Below are positions 36,001 through 48,000 of a stretch of DNA of 64,000 nucleotides, in pieces (the stretch's first letter is position 1; each line of letters opens with the position of its first letter). Location of the stretch: contig SADC01000427.1 in the NCBI GenBank assembly GCA_004194705.1, positions 85,562-149,561 of the forward strand. The letters are read 5' to 3'. The position numbers and the translations under genes are program-made. This DNA is from Ditylenchus dipsaci (taxonomy: Eukaryota > Nematoda > Chromadorea > Rhabditida > Anguinidae). The notes beneath the pieces are model-generated. The model worked only from the letters and a program-made list of their open reading frames with translations. It had not been told where the DNA came from and did not search any database.

Positions 36001-39000
36001 TTTAATTTTCAAGCATTAAATTGCTTATGTATCACTTTATAGAGTTGTTGGTAGTCGATCTCGAGCCAGTCGATTTCGAGTGCCCACAGACTAGCCATGC
36101 CATAAACTTTTTGCTTAGCCCTGGTCTTTTTCTCAAGTTTTCTCAACCAAAACTAACTACCAGCATTTGCGAGAGCTGAGTCCTGTGCAGGTGTTGGAGC
36201 TGGACTACTTGTTGTAGTTGGATTGACCAACTGCTCAGCAGCTTTCTTTTCAGCCAGTTTAATTCTGGGCTCGGCGTCTTCAACACCGGTGGTTTGATCT
36301 CTGGAGGTGTGGGAGGGTGAACACTGGCAGTTCAATGCAATGAATTTAAAAAACCCTTGCTCATTTTAATTTACAACTCAGGACTTTTATGTCAAAATCA
36401 TGTTTTAGTGGTTTTTGGATAGAGTAAACTCTCTATTATCCGCATGACTACGAGGGCCATTTTTAGCTCTAGTCTAACTTCGAAATAAGGCCGACTTTCG
36501 CCGGTGCCAAGAGTGGCCGAGGTTTGACTGTATAGTTAGAATTGTAACTATAACCAGGTAAAAAATATTGCGCGCTGTTCCTTTTTTCTAAGCAGATTTG
36601 GCTTAAGATCGCCACCTCTAGTTGGGTGCCCGCCAGGTATTTTCAAGGTTTAATTTTCAAGCATTAAATTGCTTATGTATCACTTTATAGAGTTGTTGGT
36701 AGTCGATCTCGAGCCAGTCGATTTCGAGTGCCCACAGACTAGCCATGCCATAAACTTTTTGCTTAGCCCTGGTCTTTTTCTCAAGTTTTCTCAACCAAAA
36801 CTAACTACCAGCATTTGCGAGAGCTGAGTCCTGTGCAGGTGTTGGAGCTGGACTACTTGTTGTAGTTGGATTGACCAACTGCTCAGCAGCTTTCTTTTCA
36901 GCCAGTTTAATTTCTGGGCTCGGCGTCTTCAACACCGGTGGTTTGATCTCTGGAGGTGTGGGAGGGGTGAACACTGGCAGTTCAATGCATTTGCCTCCAA
37001 CTGGTATGTAACCTGTTTGGCATCGACACATTCCATCATGGCACCTGCAAAAAGGGCGAATAAATAAATTTATTGGTTAAAATAAAATAAAAGCTGTTAG
37101 CATACACAGATTGGTTGGAACACCTGGTTTCTAAGTCACACTTTTGGCCTGGAGCTGCCAACTTTGGCTTCACTGTCGCCTTTTCGTCACTGGCTATGCA
37201 AATGTGCTCACGCACCAAAGGTTTGTACGACGGGCATGTGCAGATCTGAAGACTTTTTAGGTATCATTCTGTTTCTAGGCAGGCTTTTCCAAAAAAAAAT
37301 TAACGGACAAATTTACTGCATAGAGGCTTAAAATGGATAAGTTTTTATTGAAAAACGACCGGCGAAACCGGAAATAAAAATCAAAATTTTAAAACAGACG
37401 AGTAAAAGACTCCAAAATTCGAAGCGAAAAAGCGTCACACCCTAGGGGAACGAACTTGGATTGGAGACAAATACATAGTGGCGCAAGAAATTCCCCCGAC
37501 TTCTAACGGCAGTAACTTTTCGTTCTGACGCGATTTTGACAAACGGTTTTTCGCATTCGGTATCCCTCGAGCCCAAATTTATTTGGTATATAATGTCCAA
37601 ATACATTTTTTGCTTGGTGCTCCTGCGGCTTTGGGCACGGTCTGTGGATGGCCACTAATTAGGCAAGATCCGATCCATATTAAAATGGATAAAAAATTAA
37701 CGGACAAATTTACTGCATAGAGGCTTAAAATGGATAAGTCTATTCATGTTACAGTAATTTCATAAAATCCATCTCGCCAATCATATTGCACTGAATTTTT
37801 TTCCTGCTATAATCTGACCAATTTTAGTGTACACCAATCAGTTTGCCTTAGTCCCCAAGCTGACTTTTCAAAAAAAATTTATTTTTAAAAATACAGTGAC
37901 ACTTTAATGCACAGGATGGCACTAGAATTTCCTGACTTCGAATGGCCTTAATTTTTTCCTGACGCAATTTTGACAAAAGGTTTTTTTGCATTCGGCTTAT
38001 CTTGAGCCCCAGATTCATTTAAAATATAATGTGAAAAACACGATTTTTGCCTGGATATTCCTATGGATCGGATCTTGCCTAATTAGTGGCCATCCACAGA
38101 CCGTGCCCAAAGCCGCAGGGAGCACCAAGCAAAAAATGTATTTGGACATTATATACCAAATAAATTTGGGCTCGAGGGATACCGAATGCGAAAAACCGTT
38201 TGTCAAAATCGCGTCAGAACGAAAAGTTACTGCCGTTAGAAGTCGGGGGAATTTCTTGCGCCACTATGTATTTGTCTCCAATCCAAGTTCGTTCCCCCTA
38301 GGGTGTGACGCTTTTTCGCTTCGAATTTTGGAGTCTTTTACTCGTCTGTTTTAAATTTTGATTTTTATTTCCGGTTTCGCCGGTCGTTTTTCAATAAAAA
38401 AATAACTAATTTTGCTATTTAAAACCCAAAATCTTGATATAGTGCCCACCAACAATGTATTTCTAAAAACTGAAGGGCCAGTATATCGATGTTTTGATTT
38501 TAGATGGCAAAATTATTTACTTATTCGAAATCGATTGGCGAAATTGGAATCTTTACGAAATTTTCGACCAGATTATCTAAACAGAACTATCGAAACATTT
38601 CAAAAAGTGGAGTAAAAATATGTCGGACCTAGGCGGGAACGAACTTGAGGTGGAGGTCAATACCACGGCGTGTCAGGTGCAAAATCCGAAAAATCGGAAA
38701 TTCAAACGCTCTGTTTTCGCGTCAAGACAAATCAAAATTTCTTTTAATTTTAGTCACTTCGTACTATAAGTCTCGCCAACAAGTACACTAAAGTTGAAGC
38801 AACCATGTAAAGTGCCACTCGAAAGCTGAGTTAAAACTGCACTTTTTCGTCGCTTTTTGTCTTGCCTTTTTTATTTTTCACAATATCTTTATTTTGTTTG
38901 GATCACCACTTTTACATATGACCTGGCGCATTTTAAATCGTCATAATTTCCACATTCCTTGGTTAAAAATTATGAGCCTACTTATTTGACAGCTATTTCT

Positions 39001-42000
39001 CAGGGCTGTCAATTGGTCAGAAATTTTATCATTATCTAGCCTTTAAGAGATAGGACTAGCCTTTAAAATCAAGACTAGCATTAAAATTAATGAAAATTTG
39101 AACTATTTTTAGATATACTAATGGATTATTTTTCAAGTGGTGAAATTTCGGGACCTAAAAGACTGGCAGAAGCAAGCAAAAGAGGAGGGCTTACAAAAGC
39201 TGCCAAAAAAACGCCCGTAGAGAGCGACTTCGCCGAGCAAGAGAAGTTAAAGAAAACTCACAACCTTGCCCAGCAGCTCAAAAGGCACCTACCCTCAAAG
39301 AGCAGTTGACCAGTGTTCGGAATTTTTGCAAATCCCTCGCGATCCCTTTTGGATTCGGCAAAACTGGCGGCATTTGCCAGAATCCCTTTAAAATGCTTTT
39401 TGCAAAGGGCAAATTATAAAATCCCTTTAAAATGCTTTTTGCAAAGGGCAAATTATAAAATCCCTTCAAAATGCTTTTTGCAAAGGGCAAATTATAAAAT
39501 CCCTTTAAAATGCTTTTTGCAAAGGGCAAATTCTAAAATCCCTTTAAAATGCTTTTTGCAAAGGGCAATTCTAAAATCCCTTTAAAATGCTTTTTGCAAA
39601 GGGCAAATTATAAAATCCCTTTAAAATGCTTTTTGCAAAGGGCAAATTATAAATCCCTTCAAAATGCTTTTTGCAAAGGGCAAATTATAAAATCCTTTAA
39701 AATGCTTTTTGCAAAGGGCAAATTATAAAATCCCTTCAAAATGCTTTTGCAAAGGGCAAATTATAAAATCCCTTTAAAATGCTTTTTGCAAAGGGCAAAT
39801 TATAAAATCCCTTCAAAATGCTTTTTGCAAAGGGCAAATTATAAAATCCTTTAAAATGCTTTTTGCAAAGGGCAAATTATAAAATCCCTTCAAAATGCTT
39901 TTTGCAAAGGGCAAATTATAAAATCCCTTTAAAATGCTTTTTGCAAAGGGCAAATTCTAAAATCCCTTTAAAATGCTTTTTGCAAAGGGCAAATTCTAAA
40001 ATCCCTTTAAAATGCTTTTTGCAAAGGGCAAATATAAAATCCCTTTAAAATGCTTTTTGCAAAGGGCAAATTATAAAATCCCTTCAAAATGCTTTTTGCA
40101 AAGGGCAAATTATAAAATCCCTTTAAAATGCTTTTTGCAAAGGGCAAATTATAAAATCCCTTTAAAATGCTTTTTGCAAAGGGCAAATTATAAAATCCCT
40201 TTAAAATGCTTTTTGCAAAGGGCAAATTATAAAATCCCTTCAAATGCTTTTTGCAAAGGGCAAATTATAAAATCCCTTTAAAATGCTTTTTGCAAAGGGC
40301 AAATTATAAAATCCCTTCAAAATGCTTTTTGCAAAGGGCAAATTATAAAATCCCTTTAAAATGCTTTTGCAAAGGGCAAATTATAAAATCCCTTCAAAAT
40401 GCTTTTTGCAAAGGGCAAATTATAAAATCCCTTTAAAATGCTTTTTGCAAAGGGCAAATTCTAAAATCCCTTTAAAATGCTTTTTGCAAAGGGCAAATTA
40501 TAAAATCCCTTTAAAATGCTTTTTGCAAAGGGCAAATTATAAAATCCCTTCAAAATGCTTTTTGCAAAGGGCAAATTATAAAATCCCTTTAAAATGCTTT
40601 TTGCAAAGGGCAAATTATAAAATCCCTTCAAATGCTTTTTGCAAAGGGCAAATTATAAAATCCCTTTAAAATGCTTTTTGCAAAGGGCAAATTCTAAAAT
40701 CCCTTTAAAATGCTTTTTGCAAAGGGCAAATTCTAAAATCCCTTTAAAATGCTTTTTGCAAAGGGCAAATTATAAAATCCCTTTAAAATGCTTTTTGCAA
40801 AGGGCAAATTATAAAATCCCTTCAAAATGCTTTTTGCAAAGGGCAAATTATAAAATCCTTTAAAATGCTTTTGCAAAGGGCAAATTATAAATCCCTTTAA
40901 AATGCTTTTTGCAAAGGGCAAATTCTAAAATCCCTTTAAAATGCTTTTTGCAAACGGCATTTGCCAAAATCCGTTTGAATATTATTTTCTTGCCGGCATT
41001 TCCTAAGATCCGCTCGAATATTTTTGGCATTTAATAAGCCGGCATTTTATAAAATCTGTTTAAATCTTTTTCGCTGCCGGTATTTTCCCAAAATCTTTTT
41101 GAATCTTTTTTTCTGCCGATTTTCCTAAATCAGTTCATCTTGCCGACAAAATTTTTCTAAATCCAGATGGTGGTCTACATGTGGTATTCTTATTATCCTG
41201 GCGGTGGAGCCTTGATGGTAGTAGCCTCGCGTGTGGTACCCTATTGGTGCTACCCTGCCTAAATTTAACCTAAATTTAACTCTTTACCTAAATTTAACTC
41301 GCAATGCTTAAAAAACCTTAACTTTAACTCCAATACCCTAACCAACTAAGTAAAGACTTAAATTTAGAAAAATTGGTGTTTGCTGCCACCATCGGTTAAG
41401 ATACTTACATGGTAGCCTCAGCTCCCCTCAGGTAGTTAAGGTATTTTCCTGATTCGATATGGGATTCCGAATAGCAAAATCGCTATCTGGTATCATCAAT
41501 CCGTGTTAGAGTACCAATTTTGATTAACATATTGATAATAATGACAATAATGTGCTACCCTGGCTTCTTTTGTGTGTTGAGGGGCCAAACGTCCCATATT
41601 CATTTGAAGGGGCCAAACGTCCCTTTATCATATGAGGTGTTAAATGTCCGAGGGGCCAAACGGTCGTGAGGGCAAAACGTCACGGACCGACCAAAAGCAT
41701 TTCAATATTCCACGTAAAGTTTTCAAGCGACGAAGCTACGTCAAAAAAAAGTAAGACGAATAGTTGAGTGAACGCAAAACCGAAGACGTACAGCCATCCC
41801 AAGACTTCAACAGAAATGGTTTATAAGAGGCAAACAATACGTACGGAACAGACAGAGGATAGTAAGTAACGGATGAACTGCAGAGTAAATGACATTTTAG
41901 AAGATGCGATTCTTGGAATCTTCATGATTCTCAGGACGCTTCAAACACTTCTCCAGATTGTATTTCTTCAATTCATCATCTCGCATCTTTGAAGTGTCCT

Positions 42001-45000
42001 TGTAGCGAAAAGGTCCGGCATAGGAGTGTAGATACGGCTGACTGAAGACCGGTCCCGACTCATTAGCGATCTGTCTTGACTTTTCCTGAACTCATCACGG
42101 CCAGAAGATCCTCCACCAACAGTTGAATTAAGATCTGAAATTCACAAATTAACAGATAAAGAATATGCACACATTCATAAATTAACTAGCCAATAAATCT
42201 CATCTTAGGTGATTCCATAGCCTTAAACTTTCCACCAGTACCAGGCGCTGATGCAACACGAGATAGGCGATTGATCCTGCTCTTGGAAGCCTGAATGGTT
42301 CTTCGCTTAACTTCCATCTAAATGACAAATCCAGTGAGAAATAAATTTTACAAAAATAACTTACCTTGACAGAAGCAGTATTTGCATAGAATAAGTGCGA
42401 TTGGCTGTCATGAAAGATCTCTTCAGAATAGATTTCGGCTGGCTGACCTTATGCACTTTGGCAATATCGGCAAGCGTCACATTACCAAACTTGAAATTGA
42501 CCGAAGATGGACTGAAACAGAGACGCTTAATAATATTTAGCCGCGAAAGCTGAGAATCGGAATTTTCGTCGGAAGACAACTGATTGACAAACCAAAACTT
42601 CGTCAACCAGCAAAAAAGATACGGAGACCTATGAAATGTGGGCGACGGTCATTTGGTAACTTGTCCGGTCATCATCTGGATTGTACCCGAACCACTTGGA
42701 TAGTATCCAAACCATCTTAATTGTACCTGTACCTTCTTCAGTACTTTTTGAGTTTTGAGCAATAATTGATTTTGGTAAAATCAATTATTTCCCAAAACTC
42801 AAAAATAGTAGAGAACACGGCATTTTACTATTATCAAACCATCTTCAGCATGCCCGAATTAGTCCAGAAAACAAGGTTTATAAATCCAAAAATACATAAA
42901 AAAATTTGATCCAAGTGGTCGACCATTTGGTTCGGTTGGTTCATGGATTATCCAGTAGAACTGAGGTTGGATTAGAGGAAAACATTTTAATAATAGGAGT
43001 TCTTCACAAGACAAAAGAGATAAAGTAAATAAAGTACGATTTGGACATACCCTTGGACATACAAAAATGGACATACCCTCGACTTTAAGGGCAGTATCCC
43101 CGGAGCTTTAAAAAGGGAACATCCGTCTCGAAAATGAAAATATATAACTTACGTGAGCTTAGTCGGAAAAGAGAACTGAGAAGTAGCAGTCTTGACGGAT
43201 CAATTACCTGAACAAAAAATAAATAGTTACAAACAAGACTTGAACAAACACACCTTAGAGCCCTATTCTCCATGTAAACGAATTCTTCTCCATCGACATC
43301 AGTCTTGACATATTCAACTTCGATAATTGTAACCTTAATATACTTAATTATCAAAAGCTCAATTGAAATAACATAAACTCACCACTGATAAACTGGGTGA
43401 TCTTCTTCGATTTGTACTGGAGAAGAATTTGACTGCGCTAAAATCTGCTTTTTTGCCGAACAAGCCAAAGAATTTGGAGTAGAAGAAGAAGCTTGATAAG
43501 TCGTAGGAACTGGCTCTTTCGCTGTATGCCTAATCTTTGCCTTAGGAGTACCATTGTTAGAATTAACCGGAGCCATTAAAGGATTTTGCTTTATAAAAAT
43601 AATGTTTTTGAAAAAGAAGAAGTTTTAATATTAGAAGCTCAACCGATGCAGGTGGCTAAATGTCCGATAATGCGGCCATCGGGCGGAAAGCTAAAGGCTT
43701 CTCGGCAAATGCCGACAGTAAATTACATTCTAAACGGACATTATAATTTGCCGTTTACAAAAAATAACAAAAAACCAACAATACAACAAAAGCAAATGCC
43801 GTTTGCAAAAAGCATTTTAAAGGCATTTTAGAATTTGCCCTTTGCAAAAAGCATTTTAAAGGGATTTTATAATTTGCCCTTTGCAAAAGCATTTTGAAGG
43901 GATTTTAGAATTTGCCCTTTGCGAAAAGCATTTTAAAGGGATTTTAGAATTTGCCCTTGCAAAAAGCATTTTAAAGGGATTTTAGAATTTGCCCTTTGCA
44001 AAAAGCATTTTAAAGGGATTTTATAATTTGCCCTTTGCAAAAAGCATTTAAAGGGATTTTAGAATTTGCCCTTTGCAAAAAGCATTTTAAAGGGATTTTA
44101 GAATTTGCCCTTTGCAAAAAGCATTTTAAAGGGATTTTATAATTTGCCCTTTGCAAAAAGCATTTCAAAGGGATTTCGGCAATTGCCGCCATTTTTGGGT
44201 TTTTGCGGCAAAATAGGTTTGCCGCGAGGGCACGGTTCCACACCTGCAGTTGACTACACTCAAACAGCAACTTGCAGCAAAGAGATTTAATTGGCAGCAC
44301 AGGTTGAAAGAACAGATTTAGAGCTTCTATTAAATATTATTTTTTAGAAAGAGGAATTAGCAAACTCGAACAAAATGAGTTAGCGGCTGCCAAAAAAATT
44401 CAGAACAGAGTGCCCTCATTGCCAACATTGAAAAGATGTATTACGAACAGGTTCTGTTTGGTTATCAAATGTGTGTTTGCATTATATTTTCCTTTTATAG
44501 CTAGAAGAGAGCAAAGGAAAATGTTGACTTGAGAAAATGCAACAATGTGCAGTACAAATAACTTGTTTTGAGAGATCGACTAACAATTGTTGTGCCAGAA
44601 ACACTATTTTTGGTGAGAATCTACACATCGAGTATTGAATACCAATAAAGACTTTGCTAGCCTTATAAATATTTGTTGCAGTGACGAATCCCCCCCCACG
44701 GGGACTGATCAGGTGGAGGAGATAACTTCATATTCGTGTTTCTCGACCCCGATTTCATGAGAAAGCCGCGCGTTTTTTGGTTCTGAGAAAAAAAAATTTT
44801 TCGAACCACAGGGGGGGGTATCATGGTTTTTTAGTCAAAATTTGAAAAATTTAAATTGGCGCCTTTTGAATTTTAAAGGATAAAGGGCTGTATTGGGAGG
44901 GGAAGGGAATAAAAGGGGGCCACTTTTAAGGCAGAACAATATAAAAGTAAATATATGTATTCTTCGACTGCCTCACCATGTTTTTCAACTGGGCCGTGGC

Positions 45001-48000
45001 AAAAACAGACTCTGTATGCATTTTATGGTCAAGAGTACTTCTCGGAATCATGTCTAAGGTAAGTGTGTGCGCGCATCTCTAACTCTCAAGCCCCTGCGCC
45101 CCCTTCGGGGGCGCAGGGGGCTTGGGGCTTGGAGTTGAGATGCGCACACCCACATACCTTAGACACAAATCACTCGAAAGTGACTCTGGATGCATGAAAA
45201 AGCATGCATACCAGAGTTTATTTATGCGGTAGGCCCCAGTATTCAAAACTATGTTCAACATCTTCTTGTTAGTGGGCCCTCTATGATTAGTGGCCCCTTT
45301 TATTCCCTTCCCCTCCCTATACAGCCCTTAATCCCTTTAAATTCAAAAGGCGCCAATTTAAATTTTTCAAATTTTGACTAAAAAACCATGATACCCCCCT
45401 GTGGTTCGAAAAAATTTTTTTTTCTCAGAACCAAAAAAACGCGCGGCTTTCTCATGAAATCGGGGTCGAGAAACACGAATATGAAGTTATCTCCTCCACC
45501 TGATCAGTCCCGTGGGGGGGGGGGGATTCTGAACTCAAGCCAAATATTTAACATCACTGAAAATTTTATATCGAGAATTGTGAAAAAAAATTGAAAAAGG
45601 GTTTAAACTTTAAAGTGCCATGCTCACGGTGGTCTGGTGGTCACCGGCCAATTTAATTTTTTCCTAATCATTGATATTCTGTACGGGTATTTTAACTTGA
45701 TTTCTAATAAAACTAAACCTAAAATTAAATTCTAGCCCTTGTTTTGTTAGAAACCAAGCCAAAAAATCCGAATAGAAGTTCAATGATTAGGATTTTTTTT
45801 GAATTGGCGGGGGACAATCCAGACCACTGTGAGCATGGTCCTTTAAATTAGGGTTGAATATAATCAGTCATTTCAAATCCGGTCAAATGACGGTCATATT
45901 TGGTAATTTCAGTGAATTAATTGTGCTACAAAGTTAACTGTACTGGAGGGTTAACTGTACTGAAAGCTAACTGAACTACAAGATTGATTGGAGCGATATT
46001 GCCAGTTAAGAGTAGCGTGCCTGGCAAAATATTTTTTATTGTTTATTTCTTCAATTTTTAGTCTTCCTATCAAAGAAACGCCAGCACCAAAACATCTATT
46101 TCAAAGCTTTCTTCATCGCTATCTCTAAATTGAAAATGTCCCAAAATAAGACAAAATGACCACGCCCTGGTCATATTACCGGAATATGACCGGTCGTATG
46201 AAAAAAAATCCGAAAAATAGCTTGGGGAATGATGCAAACTAAGGGGTGTGCACTAACAATCTAACCTACCTTTTTGTTTTCGCATATCGCACCTCCTGTG
46301 CATATTTCTTCGTTGGCACAGGACTCTGAGGGGCGAGCATATCGGCGACCTAAAACAATTATCTTAGTCAACCATTAAATGTCAATAGTATTTGTAGCCC
46401 TGCCTTTGGGCTTTCTCCTAATATTTGTGGTAGTAGTGTTGGTTGCACTTGTTGTTGGGTATGAGTAGTAATTATTGGTGTTATAAGGGTATAGAGGCAA
46501 CACAGGTTATTGACCAGACTTGTGTAAGGAGGACATATCTGCAGGCATTTGGCATCCAGACAAGTGAATCCTGGGCACACACAATGCCTAACTTGTCACA
46601 CTCAGTTTCACTATGCTTTTTAAGTGGTGATTCAGATCGACTACTCCTGGTTGTGGGAGTGGGTAGCAGCGATTGATGGATTACCTTCAAACAAATTATA
46701 CTCAAACACGATTAGGGAATTTGTATTACTCGAAAAAGATTTATATTAGCCAAGTAAAAGATGGTTAAAAAAAATTAAATAAATTAGTAATTAGAAAGTC
46801 GAAAAAATGAAAAAAGTTTGTAGAATTTTTTTAATAATTCAAAATAAAAAATAAATTAAAATTTTTTTAACTTAAAAAAATATTCGAAAAATTGAATTTC
46901 CTTCAAAAAAAACTAGATTAGAGAATTTGTATTTTTTAATGGCTGTAACTAAAAACCCGCACCAAAATACTGATTTCCGCAGTAAATACATAAGAAAGAG
47001 TATTCTCGGTGTTTCCGAATTGTAAATTTTTTGGATCAATATGTAGCCCTAAATCTCTAGTTTCTAATGAGCCATCAACTGGCTCAATGTGATGCTGAAA
47101 GTGAGAGTACCGTATTTCTTCTAATAAACCGACACCCCTACTTTGAGGGTCCGTATCTCAGTCCAGAGAAAAAAATTTACATGGCTTTTTATTACCTTTT
47201 CTTAGCTCCCACGAGCTCTATCGATTCCGCTTTTTCGATTTGGATTTTCACCCGAAAATGTCAAGATCGACCCAAAACTTTCACGATTTTTGAAGGGTTG
47301 AAAAATAATCCGACATGTCGGTATATTAGAAGAAATACGGTACCAATCATTTTGAGAAACGCGAAGTATTTTCGTAAAAATATATATTCCACCGTGTTTT
47401 TCTTAACACATTGAGCCAGTTGATAGCTCATTAGAAACTAGAGATTCAGGGCTACATGTGAATCTAAAAAAATAGATTTTACGATTGGAAAAACATCGAG
47501 AAATACTCTTGTTTATGTATTTACTGCGGGAAATCAGTATTCTGGTGCGTGAAATTAATTTTAGCCTATTTTAATGTTAATATTATTCAAGTGAAAATTA
47601 GTGTTCTAATGCCTTACGTATTGGAGCTGGAGACTTAGTGACCCCAAGTCCTCCAGTAGAGGCAGTGGTGGGAAGTGCAAAAGAACTAGTTTCAATACTC
47701 TTCTGGTTGTACATCACACAATTGCCTATTTTGGGAGAGGTCTCGTGCCTGCAGGACACAGGCATAGACTTCTACACAACTTGAGCCACCCACGCAAATG
47801 TCTACGGGACCTGAAAATAAGAATAAAAGAATAATAGTTGCCGGGTTAGGGGTTTCATAGCAGGAGCTCTCTGGCTTATGGATACAAAAATTTATTTCGC
47901 TTATATAGTTCTATTCTAGAAAAATTGGTTTAGTTTTTTGTAGTGGGCTACATTCTGGTTAGCAATGATGATGACAAGAGACCTTTCCCGTCCATTTCGG

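Larger units (their letters stand above)
39311..44246. mobile_element. 4.9 kb hAT-like element carrying inverted 39-bp satellite arrays and a gene
   Basis: Perfect 8-bp duplications CAGTTGAC flank it (39303–39310 and 44247–44254). The ends are CAGTGTTCGGAATTTTTGC and, reverse complemented, CAGGTGTGGAACCG; CAGNG ends with an 8-bp duplication fit the hAT superfamily. Both ends then share CCTCGCG and GGCGGCA(A/T)TTGCC before opening into inverted satellite arrays of about 40 and 10 units. The interior has decayed array copies (40960–41160), a GGGGCCAAACGTCC array (41580–41690) and a spliced minus-strand gene (41897–43576). No hAT transposase motif was seen. Confidence 0.75.

Noticed and set aside
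39313..40921. Repetitive proteins of 13-residue period on both strands
   Set aside because: They arise from the 39-bp satellite, occur in both directions with equal quality and have no start, splice or composition evidence.
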